A stretch of DNA of 5,848 nucleotides from Nitrososphaerales archaeon TH526 (GCA_014523665.1 JAATVR010000811.1:1-5848), one strand, 5' to 3'. Shown: positions 1 to 5,109, numbered from the stretch's first letter. A program made the numbers and translations. The notes: generated from the sequence alone by a model not told the origin.

Positions 1-139
1 AGTAATACAACATTGGCCACTAACTAGTAGTGCTAGTTCTAGATATTAGTAAGAGCCCGATATTGCATAACACAAACAAAAATAACTCCCACCAGGTCGA
101 CACGGTGATACTAGAAGTTTGGTCTTTATATTGGACTTT

Positions 140-247
140 CTAGACAGGATTAGCAGAGCCTTCTTCTTTTCGGGAAGCCTCGATTAAATCCATAAAGGAT
201 TCCCCTTCCAATACCTTAGAACACCACAGGCATTTCCATTTACCCAT
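140..247 (-). CDS. Small CxxC protein, 35 residues
   Basis: A complete small frame reads from ATG (247-245) to TAG (142-140). It encodes 35 residues beginning MGKWKCLWCSKVLEGESF and ending in ASRKEEGSANPV. The CLWC pair (residues 6-9), set among aromatic and basic residues, looks like half of a zinc ribbon, followed by an amphipathic helix (residues 17-28). Very short single-knuckle zinc-finger-like proteins are common in Nitrososphaeria, and the composition is protein-like rather than random. With only two cysteines, a metal site would need a dimer or a partner protein. No convincing TATA box or ribosome binding site could be placed upstream. The function is unknown; a nucleic-acid or protein adaptor role is a guess. 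It is supported by composition and motif only, so existence is likely but not certain. Confidence 0.5.
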   Translation of the reverse strand: MGKWKCLWCSKVLEGESFMDLIEASRKEEGSANPV

Positions 248-533
248 GCTTCATTCTAATACCCTAAACGCATCATACAATATTAGCTTATACGTAAAAC
301 TTAATAATATAAGGTGGGTGAGCAGAAAAGTACAAAGTACAGGTTATTTGATATAAAATAGGTAGGCACCCTTTGTACCTTAAAACAGACAATATAAGAT
401 ATAGAATTGGGGAATGTATAACAAGAAATAACTTACCTACCTATCCCTTTCCATCGCATTCTGAATGACGTTCTGAAGATATCTGCTAAATTTTCAATAA
501 AACCTGAAATATCAAGTATCCTAAAGATAAGAT
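248..533. other. Intergenic region between divergent genes
   Basis: This AT-rich stretch separates the minus-strand CxxC mini-gene from the plus-strand ABM gene, so it should hold promoters for both. No coding frame of note is visible. Two inverted pairs were seen: GTACAAAG (330-337) with CTTTGTAC (371-378), and ATAGGTAGG (358-366) with CCTACCTAT (436-444). A weak TATA-like GAAATATC at 506-513 is centred about 25 bases before the ATG at 534, which would suit a leaderless archaeal transcript. None of these is strong alone. Confidence 0.35.
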
Positions 534-903
534 ATGGTAAAGGCCGTTGAAATGGATGAAAGAGTACCACTGAGCAAGCAACTGGAAAAGGACGTTGGCC
601 CTGTTATTCTCATCAATACATTCACAATGAATTCTGATGATGTCGACCAGCTCTTAAAGATATGGACTTCAGCCGCTGGAATCACCAAGAAATTTCCAGG
701 AGTCATATCTGTGCAGCTTCACCGGGGAATTGCTGGAAGCTCTGCTTTTGTTGCATACCTTGTTTTCGAGTCCATAGAAACCATCAAGCAACTTTTATGG
801 CAACGCAGATTTCCAGTCCAGCATATCTAAATATCCTGCTAGCACCGTGGTATATCCACATATTTTCAAGAAAGTGGCCGTCCCAGGATTCTGTGTAGAT
901 TGA
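534..903 (+). pseudogene. ABM-domain (antibiotic biosynthesis monooxygenase-like) protein, one-base frameshift
   Basis: The first frame (534-830) encodes MVKAVEMDERVPLSKQ, then the ABM core: GPVILINTFTMN strand, DDVDQLLKIW helix, FPGVISVQLHRG strand and FVAYLVFES strand (to about residue 81). It then runs out of family likeness. From position 805 the +1 frame supplies the expected end, ADFQSSISKYPASTVV then YPHIFKKVAVPGFCVD, with a stop at 901-903. Removing one T from the run TTTT at 793-796 fuses the halves as IKQLYGNADFQSS, which restores the family spacing and gives 122 residues. ABM proteins are small dimeric ferredoxin-like folds, some acting as quinol or heme monooxygenases; the substrate here is unknown. 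The start at 534 is used; an ATG at 552 is an in-frame alternative. The gene converges on the HTH gene 27 bases downstream. The shift is a real mutation or a homopolymer error. Confidence 0.8.
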
Positions 904-930
904 ATCTGGCTAAATAGCAGACTACCTGGA

Positions 931-1539
931 CTACCATGCATAAATTTTTTTAAATATTCTTTCTGTCAGCAATGGCTTCCTCTTAATATGATTTTCATCA
1001 GTATTGTCCTCTCTTCTGACCCTGGAGGGTACGATTGAAGTTTCTTTAAACCTCTGTCTATGAATTACTATACCAAATCTGTTTCTAATGTCTGGTAAAC
1101 TATGATTCACTAGTTCTATGAATTCATGAATATCTTTGTCTTTAGTAATTTTCTTGTCTTTAAGTGTGTTATGGAGTCGCAGAAGTAGCGGCAAAGAATA
1201 TTCTGCTTCATGATATAATATTTCCAAGTTGTCTAAATTTGAGAGTCCCCAATATTGAACATGTAGCTCTTCAACCTTTTCGGCGGGCATATCCAACTCT
1301 ATCGCAACTTCAACTGATTGTTTGCCTTGTAGAAAAAGCTCAAAAGCGCGCGAATCTTTTGATTTCTCTGGTTTGTTGATTTGCTTATCTTCGCCACTGT
1401 ATTCATTAATGATATCAGCTATGTCTTTGAACGACATGTGAACTATTTCTGCTATTTGACGTCTAGTCTTACCCTGATTGTAAAGCTCGATCACAAGCGC
1501 TTTTTTTTGATGCCTATTTGGCGGTACGAAATTTGACAT
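931..1539 (-). CDS. Twin helix-turn-helix DNA-binding protein, thaumarchaeal family
   Basis: A 202-residue protein starts at ATG 1539. Residues 10-45 (QKKALVIELYNQGKTRRQIA onward to about IIN) form a resolvase/Sigma-70-like HTH. A second HTH-like unit follows at about 63-97 (SRAFELFLQGKQSVEVAIEL, then MPAEKVEELHVQYW). A helical domain with YHEAEYSLPLLLRL and DIHEFIELVNHSLPDIRNRF occupies about 105-155. This architecture is recognised as a much-expanded Nitrososphaeraceae family of unknown targets, presumably regulators. Members I recall continue into a long coiled coil after the 'LPDIRNRF' segment. Here the tail (about 156-202) is instead basic and low in heptad pattern (IVIHRQRFKE ... IFKKIYAW), suggesting truncation by an old frameshift or divergence. 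No clear TATA box is seen just upstream. The frame itself is uninterrupted. Confidence 0.85.
   Translation of the reverse strand: MSNFVPPNRHQKKALVIELYNQGKTRRQIAEIVHMSFKDIADIINEYSGEDKQINKPEKSKDSRAFELFLQGKQSVEVAIELDMPAEKVEELHVQYWGLSNLDNLEILYHEAEYSLPLLLRLHNTLKDKKITKDKDIHEFIELVNHSLPDIRNRFGIVIHRQRFKETSIVPSRVRREDNTDENHIKRKPLLTERIFKKIYAW
941..955 (+). terminator. T-rich stretch downstream of the ABM gene
   Basis: A seven-T run (945-951) lies about 40 bases past the ABM stop on the plus strand. Archaeal termination commonly needs only such a T-rich tract on the non-template strand. It lies inside the last codons of the convergent HTH gene, so it may simply be coding sequence for the lysine-rich tail of that protein. 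Confidence 0.25.
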
Positions 1540-1565
1540 AGATGGAATAGATTACTGGAATATCG

Positions 1566-1763
1566 TCAAAGATCTTGCTCAAAAACATTGTTATCTCTTG
1601 ATACACTCTGTTTTCGACTGTATACTCTTACAAAGGGAACGGAGTCTGAACCAGAATTGGCTACGTAGCTTGTATCCGAGACTGATAAGTCGCCATATAT
1701 ATGTACAGGAGATACCCCTACGATTATAGGTTTGGGGTTCACAGTATTTGTAGTTGCAATAAT
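1566..1763 (-). pseudogene. YVTN/NHL beta-propeller fragment
   Basis: An open stretch of 65 codons with no usable start lies between TAA (1766-1764) and TGA (1568-1566). It reads IIATTNTVNPKPIIVGVSPV, then HIYGDLSVSDTSYVANSGSD, then SVPF. The strings 'ATTNTV...IIVGVSPV' and 'SYVANSGSDSV' match the signature of YVTN beta-propeller repeats ('TNTVIATIPVGxxP ... vYVANSGSDSVSVIDG'). These proteins are usually secreted or surface-anchored and built from many such blades. Only about one blade survives, with the strand between the two motifs eroded. It is read as a relic of a larger surface-protein gene. It ends 27 bases before the HTH start on the same strand, so that promoter may lie inside it. Confidence 0.6.
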
Positions 1764-1846
1764 TTAGTTATGGCTTTAGTTTCTAATGTGTTTTCAATTA
1801 TTATCATTTGTTTATAACTAAGATCAGGGTATGTCGTAATCTGCAT
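1739..1846 (-). other. Short unrecognised frame, 35 residues
   Basis: An ATG at 1846-1844 opens a frame to TGA (1741-1739) beginning MQITTYPDLSYKQMIIIENT and ending TKAITKLLQLQIL. It overlaps the upstream edge of the YVTN relic in a different frame. The amphipathic helix-like end is plausible for protein, but nothing is recognised. It may be the tail of another decayed gene or chance. Confidence 0.2.
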
Positions 1847-1914
1847 CTTTCAGATCAGCGTATTTTAAGTTCCAACTATGATCCTTAACATTTCAACAAC
1901 TTTCTGAATTTTCT

Positions 1915-2046
1915 TCAGCTGTAGTTGTTACAGCATGAAAATAGATCTTTTAGTGGGGCGAATGGTTGATTTGCTACTACAATAAATCCGCCATAACATC
2001 TTCCAAGTCGTCTTAAAAATGTGGTTACTGCAAAGGAAAATGTCAT
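1915..2046 (-). other. Unrecognised frame, 43 residues, possible gene fragment
   Basis: A frame from ATG (2046-2044) to TGA (1917-1915) reads MTFSFAVTTFLRRLGRCYGG then FIVVANQPFAPLKDLFSCC. The hydrophobic/basic patterning and the lack of rare codons make it look derived from a real protein, but no family is recognised. It lies directly downstream of another orphan fragment on the same strand, so both may be pieces of one broken gene. Confidence 0.25.
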
Positions 2047-2061
2047 GGTTGATGTAAATTC

Positions 2062-2238
2062 TTACTTGTTTAATTCCAAGGCTAATTTAAAGATCATGTC
2101 TGTCATATCTGACCAATCCTTAGAACGGACCCAGTTGAATCCTAATCGACGCATTTCAACAGTAACACGTCGACTATGACGCTCATGCGCAATGACGCTC
2201 GAAAGTGGTGCAAACAATATCTCGCAGTTATTGCACCC
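2062..2238 (-). pseudogene. C-terminal-like fragment of an unrecognised protein
   Basis: A 58-codon open stretch without a good start (preceded in frame by TAG 2241-2239) ends at TAA 2064-2062. It contains GCNNCEILFAPLSSVIAHER, then SRRVTVEMRRLGFNWVRS, then KDWSDMTDMIFKLALELNK. The sequence is strongly protein-like: a CxxC near its beginning, and 'MRRLGFNWVRSKDWSDMTDM', which resembles a conserved helical end of a domain. I do not recognise the family. The absent start and surrounding stops suggest the remainder has decayed. Confidence 0.4.
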
Positions 2239-2244
2239 CTAATT

Positions 2245-2397
2245 TTATATTTTTATAGGAGGAAACATAAACAACAGGAACCAGATCATAACCAGAAGTA
2301 GTAATGCTACTATTCGTCTCCCATGAAACTCGACGTAAACTTGCCAATAGTCGAACATATACTTAGATAGTTGAATTACTAACCCCGGGTCCAGCAT
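2245..2397 (-). CDS. Small single-pass membrane peptide, 50 residues
   Basis: ATG (2397-2395) to TAA (2247-2245) encodes MLDPGLVIQLSKYMFDYWQV, then YVEFHGRRIV, then a hydrophobic run ALLLLVMIWFLLFMF (residues 31-45) ending PPIKI. Two arginines before the hydrophobic run would favour a cytoplasmic N-terminus by the positive-inside rule. Its first ~10 codons are antisense to the left edge of the subtilase remnant. It could be a genuine small membrane protein or a decayed tail. No promoter is evident and no family is recognised. Confidence 0.3.
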   Translation of the reverse strand: MLDPGLVIQLSKYMFDYWQVYVEFHGRRIVALLLLVMIWFLLFMFPPIKI

Positions 2398-2690
2398 CTT
2401 TAGATCCTAGTAAGCCAGACTTTTGTTCAATAACTCATTTCATAGGGTACTCAAATTGCGACAATGGTACTTCTGCCGCTACACCGATAGCTGCAGGAGT
2501 GGTAGCATTATTAAAGGGAGGAAGACCGAGTTTGACTCAAGATCAGATCAAGCAAGGATTAAAGGAAACGGCAGAGGACATAGGACAACCCGGATGGGAT
2601 ATTCATTCTGGGGCCGGAATAATTAATGCAATAGCAGCTTTTAACTGGCTAGTTGGTGAAGTTGATCCCCCTTCAAAACCCAAATTTTGA
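2367..2690 (+). pseudogene. Subtilase (peptidase S8) C-terminal fragment
   Basis: The frame is open from 2367, after TAG at 2364-2366, to TGA at 2688-2690. It shows the end of the S8 catalytic domain: 'GPASLDPSKPDFC', corresponding to the SSRGP...KPDv segment, then 'CDNGTSAATPIAAGVVALLK' with the nucleophile serine at codon 2472-2474. The closing helices (LTQDQIKQGLKETAEDIGQP) and 'WDIHSGAGIINAIAAFNWL' follow. The upstream catalytic Asp and His blocks are missing; 2260-2366 shows nothing like them in any plus frame, so the fragment cannot encode an active protease. The short ATG- or GTG-initiated version of this frame would begin after the serine motif and is not meaningful. Subtilases can trim modified peptides, which is relevant because an ATP-grasp ligase follows. 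Deleting one T from TTTT (2685-2688) removes the stop and continues into the next frame. Confidence 0.85.
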
Positions 2691-2952
2691 TATAGCGCCA
2701 AGAAAATTCAAGATTGCAGATGATGACTTGAAACAAGTTGGAGATAATATTAGAATTCCATCTCTGGAATCTACAACCAATCTTACAAGAAGGAGGCTAT
2801 CGCGATTTAGAACTACTAATGTGCCGTTTATTCTGGCCACTCCACATCACTCGACGGTCAGGACTCGTAATCAAGGGGGGTTAGGTCTTTCTGGTTTAGA
2901 GTCTTACGAAGAAATCATAGCAGAATATAAGGAGTATATAGTAAGGTTATAA
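2653..2952 (+). CDS. Unrecognised ~99-residue protein or C-terminal extension of the subtilase
   Basis: The frame starts at a TTG (2653), overlapping the subtilase tail by 38 bases, and stops at 2952. It reads PNFDIAPRKFKIADDDLKQV, then an arginine-rich middle (TTNLTRRRLSRFRTTNVPF), then ATPHHSTVRTRNQGGLGLSG, and ends with an acidic/aromatic helix ESYEEIIAEYKEYIVRL. Two readings are possible. (1) It is the subtilase's own C-terminus, reached if one T is dropped at 2685-2688 to give KPKFDIAPRKF. (2) It is a separate small protein next to the ATP-grasp gene, whose Thr/Ser-rich centre followed by a Glu-rich end is the composition expected of a graspetide precursor. I do not recognise a known precursor motif. 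No ribosome binding site supports the TTG. Confidence 0.45.
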   Translation: MVKLIPLQNPNFDIAPRKFKIADDDLKQVGDNIRIPSLESTTNLTRRRLSRFRTTNVPFILATPHHSTVRTRNQGGLGLSGLESYEEIIAEYKEYIVRL

Positions 2953-3010
2953 GACCAACTTAATATAGGTATTAGAAACCTTGAGCATCTTTAAAACGAA
3001 TACTATAAGA

Positions 3011-3030
3011 TGCGACGATTATCGTCAGCA
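3011..3030. promoter_or_regulatory. Palindromic operator-like site upstream of the ATP-grasp gene
   Basis: GACGAT-T-ATCGTC (3014-3026) is a perfect 6-base dyad around one T, flanked by TGC and GCA that could extend it with one mismatched base. It lies about 80 bases before the GTG at 3109 in a 156-base gap. Its position and symmetry suit a dimeric regulator, but a 6-base dyad can arise by chance. Confidence 0.25.
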
Positions 3031-3108
3031 CAAGAGAATCAGTAGCTTTTCCACAGATAAGATTCTGTTAATCAACCCAAGTTTAGGAATGGAGATGTAT
3101 AATTTCAC

Positions 3109-4063
3109 GTGATCTTGATAATCTCGACCGAAAAAAGATCATCATACCCAGGGAGTATTGAAATGCTTGAACAGGGACGGTGTTAAAGCATTAGTATTGG
3201 ATCTCTATGTGTTCCCAGAAGCATGCATATTTGTATGCGTTATAGCAAACATGAAAGTAAATGTGAATCATTATCTCAAGGATAGTAATGGAAACACAAT
3301 TTCTCTTTCGTCTTGTAGAGTAATATGGTGGCGTAGGCCCCAACCACTCGAACTTCACCCAGAAATAACAGATTTATCATATCGTTATATTGCCATGAAT
3401 GAGTGTCAACAAGCGATTTCTGGTCTTTGGCTAGGATTAGATGTCTTCTGGATAAACCATCCTATTCGAACTGAGCAAGCAGCTTCAATACCGTATCAAT
3501 TAAAAGTTGCTCAGAGAGTCGGACTTGAGATCCCCTCAACTCTGATTACAAACAATCCGGAAGAGGTTACGCAATTTGTTAGCCAATATGGTATTGAAAA
3601 CACAGTCTACAAGGCCTTTACTGCAACGGAGCTGAATTGGCGTGAAACAAGGCTGTTTGATCCACAGGAATTAAACTTACTTGATAATCTTCGCTTTGCA
3701 CCAGTTATATTCCAAGAATACATTCCAGCCCAATTCGATCTTCGTATAACTATCATCGGCGATGATGTTTTTGCAGCATCTATCTATTCTCAAGAAACAT
3801 CATATAAAGTCGATTATCGTATGGATATGCACTCAGCCAGGATTGAACCTTACAGTTTGCCGATGGATCCACAAGAACGCTTCAAAAGACTCATGAATCA
3901 CCTTGGTCTAGTATATGGAGCAATAGAAATGATGCTTACACCAGAAGGACGAATCATTTTTTTAGAAATTAATCCTGCGGGGCAATGGATGTTTATAGAG
4001 GAACACACTAAACAACCTATCACAGAATCTTTCTCGAAATTGCTTTGCCGCTATGACAAATAA
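3109..4063 (+). pseudogene. MvdC/MvdD-type ATP-grasp ligase, N-terminus displaced by one-base frameshift
   Basis: The main frame (TTG 3158 to stop 4061-4063) lacks the usual first strand. That strand is found in another frame from GTG 3109 (VILIISTEK), and dropping one A from the A6 run at 3131-3136 joins them as IISTEKDHHTQGVLKCLNRD, giving 317 residues. In restored numbering, the pre-ATP-grasp domain has the family's WWRRP (73-77) and 'NHPIRTEQA'. The linker 'KVAQRVGLEIPSTLITNNPEE' precedes the ATP-grasp fold: VYKAFTA (Lys168), FQEYIPAQFDLRI (Glu203, Asp210, Arg212), AIEMML (Glu273) and FLEINPAGQW (Glu286, Asn288), the last two sites expected to bind Mg-ATP. Such enzymes activate carboxylates and form ester or amide cross-links in peptides (graspetides), or ligate amino acids. 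TTTAGGAA near 3083 could be a weak TATA box for a leaderless GTG. Catalytic residues are intact, so the gene may be functional if the shift is a sequencing error or if TTG 3158 is used. Confidence 0.8.
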
Positions 4064-4226
4064 TCATATTTTGGTTTACCGTGTCTTAGCATTAGTAATT
4101 TGGGTACCCATTGCTTTTGATACAGCTAGATCAAACTTTATCCTCTCATTATCCATATACAGGAATCACTGATAATCAGAATGAACTTGTTTCTGTCTAT
4201 TATGTTAAAGTAGGCTATAGGCAATT
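4064..4226. other. No clear gene; possible continuation of the sialidase-like relic
   Basis: Nothing is recognised on the plus strand. On the minus strand the stretch around 4085-4160 reads KFDLAVSKAMGTQITN, faintly resembling the 'FAVSxDxGTTFxN' segment of the BNR-type repeats found just upstream on that strand. This suggests the relic extends here with several lesions. Confidence 0.25.
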
Positions 4227-4451
4227 CTATTTGGAAAAGAAATGATCATCCTGTGTGTAGGTTAGAGAACTCAACTTATCACATGTATATTGTTTCCTGA
4301 TGCAGCTACAACTGCACGATGTAAACTCCCTGAATTGTTGCTTAAAAGTCTCGTGGTCAAAGTCTGCAAATGAACTATCTTTCCATCCAACACATACATT
4401 GTTGCCGGATGTTGCTATCGCAGGATCCATACATGACTCTTCATAGATCAT
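4227..4451 (-). pseudogene. Sialidase/BNR-like repeat protein fragment (two frameshifted repeats)
   Basis: The longest frame (ATG 4451, stop at 4227) contains DPAIATSGNNVCVGWKDSSF (residues 9-28). This matches the 'PxIAaSGNNVYVVWxD' strand of the exo-sialidase-like repeats in large Nitrososphaeraceae secreted proteins. After DFDHETF the likeness stops in this frame and resumes in another: from 4339 to 4274 (minus strand) the sequence reads NNSGSLHRAVVAASGNNIHV then IS and a stop. That is the linker and start of the next repeat. The two repeats are therefore fused by a deletion plus frame change, and the rest of the reported frame (SCSCSCIRKQYTC...) is out-of-frame noise. No signal peptide, start region or later repeats survive. 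Confidence 0.65.
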
Positions 4452-4458
4452 GTAATGA

Positions 4459-4617
4459 GTTCATATAACGGCACAAAGAGGTATTAACTATTGGGATTTA
4501 GTTTATAGATATATGCCTAACTATCAAGAAAAGATCAATTGGTTAAATGTTAATGGAAAAGTATTGATCGGTAGTGACAAGATAACAAGTGAACCTCAAT
4601 ATCAACGCGATAAATAA
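4459..4617 (+). other. Unrecognised open fragment, ~52 residues
   Basis: Between TGA (4456-4458) and TAA (4615-4617) the plus strand is open. It reads VHITAQRGINYWDLVYRYMP, then NYQEKINWLNVNGKVLIGSD, then KITSEPQYQRDK. The aromatic-rich, evenly patterned sequence looks like part of a real protein, with only an internal ATG (4513) as a start. No family was recognised. It abuts the nitroreductase-like fragment, which begins in another frame at about 4614. Confidence 0.3.
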
Positions 4618-4817
4618 TTAGTATAGACGATAAGAACAATTATTTGAATTTGCCAAATGAGTCTCGATTCTTATATCTTACAACAAGAGGATGGAAGACA
4701 GGCAAACAACAAACAATAGAAATCTGGTTTGTTGGATACTGGCTGCGGTATTACAGAAGAAAATTTCGAAAAAACAGACCTAATAAAAGATTGGAAGACA
4801 TTAGTAAAGAATCTTGA
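4614..4817 (+). pseudogene. Deazaflavin/F420-dependent nitroreductase-like fragment
   Basis: An open stretch after TAA (4611-4613) contains NLPNESRFLYLTTRGWKTGK, then QQTIEIWFVGYWLRYY (up to about 4758). This matches the early strands of the split-barrel flavin/F420 oxidoreductases ('LxLTTxGrKTGKxhxIEIWFVxxxgrYY'). Past RYY the frame turns basic and featureless to a stop at 4815, so the family likeness ends there. There is no in-frame ATG before the motif and the family is normally 120-150 residues, so this is an N-terminal remnant. An intact member would use a deazaflavin or flavin cofactor, but the remnant lacks most of the barrel. Confidence 0.5.
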
Positions 4818-4920
4818 CGATGTAGATAATATAGATTCCGATGAAAACTTCAGAGCTAAATATGGCGTGTATGACTCTCCCCTCCTATTCCTATTGAGGT
4901 CATCTACTTCCTTCTTGTAA
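4729..4920 (+). CDS. Acidic unrecognised frame, 63 residues
   Basis: A TTG-initiated frame gives LLDTGCGITEENFEKTDLIK, then DWKTLVKNLDDVDNID, then SDENFRAKYGVYDSPLL. It is strongly acidic and helical in its middle, and it overlaps the tail of the nitroreductase-like fragment in a different frame. The first residues resemble the 'DTGxGI' ATP-binding box of histidine kinases, but nothing around them supports that. It may be part of a decayed gene; there is no convincing start or ribosome binding site. Confidence 0.25.
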   Translation: MLDTGCGITEENFEKTDLIKDWKTLVKNLDDVDNIDSDENFRAKYGVYDSPLLFLLRSSTSFL

Positions 4921-4943
4921 TATACACAGATAAAAGCCAACAA

Positions 4944-4985
4944 GATTAGCCTTTCTATATAGGGTTCAGATTCGTTAGGCTAATC
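4944..4985. repeat. Nine-base inverted repeat with 24-base loop
   Basis: GATTAGCCT (4944-4952) is perfectly complementary to AGGCTAATC (4977-4985). It lies in the 189-base gap between the debris region and the response-regulator stop on the minus strand. It could form a hairpin in RNA, mark the edge of an excised element, or bind a protein. No T-run follows on either strand, so a terminator is not supported. Confidence 0.4.
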
Positions 4986-5069
4986 GTCGTTCATAAATAG
5001 TTCTAGGCCTTCATTTAAACTATCGAACTAACGGTATAAACCAGGGAGAAAGCTGAGGACTCATTTTTT

Positions 5070-5090
5070 CTGAAATTATAAATACTTTTT
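5070..5090. promoter_or_regulatory. TATA-like AT-rich box
   Basis: AAATTATAAATACTTTTT includes TTATAAATA, a good archaeal TATA-box match readable on both strands. On the plus strand it would fire antisense into the response regulator. On the minus strand it would start transcription near a 14-codon frame only. No real gene is positioned to use it, so it may be only an AT-rich spacer. Confidence 0.2.
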
Positions 5091-5109
5091 CTTAACGGGA
5101 GAGGCATGC

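Noticed and set aside
22..38. AACTAG...CTAGTT hairpin with a 5-base loop
   Set aside because: The stem is only six AT-rich bases with no T-run or gene end next to it, so it is expected by chance.
330..378. GTACAAAG / CTTTGTAC inverted pair
   Set aside because: It is short, widely spaced and in AT-rich DNA. It is noted in the intergenic entry but not strong enough for a separate regulatory call.
662..898. Plus-strand 78-residue frame overlapping the ABM gene
   Set aside because: It is a shadow frame. The family sequence is carried by the 534 frame and then by the frame ending at 903, not by this one.
1164..1379. Plus-strand 71-residue frame
   Set aside because: It lies wholly antisense within the well-supported HTH gene.
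4729..4760. 'DTGCGI' as a histidine-kinase ATP-binding box
   Set aside because: No H-box, N-box or second glycine box lies nearby in any frame, so the hexamer is most likely coincidental.
4671..4943. Minus-strand 90-residue frame
   Set aside because: It is antisense to the nitroreductase-like and acidic frames, is Ser/Phe/Cys-rich as expected of a shadow, and has no recognisable motif.
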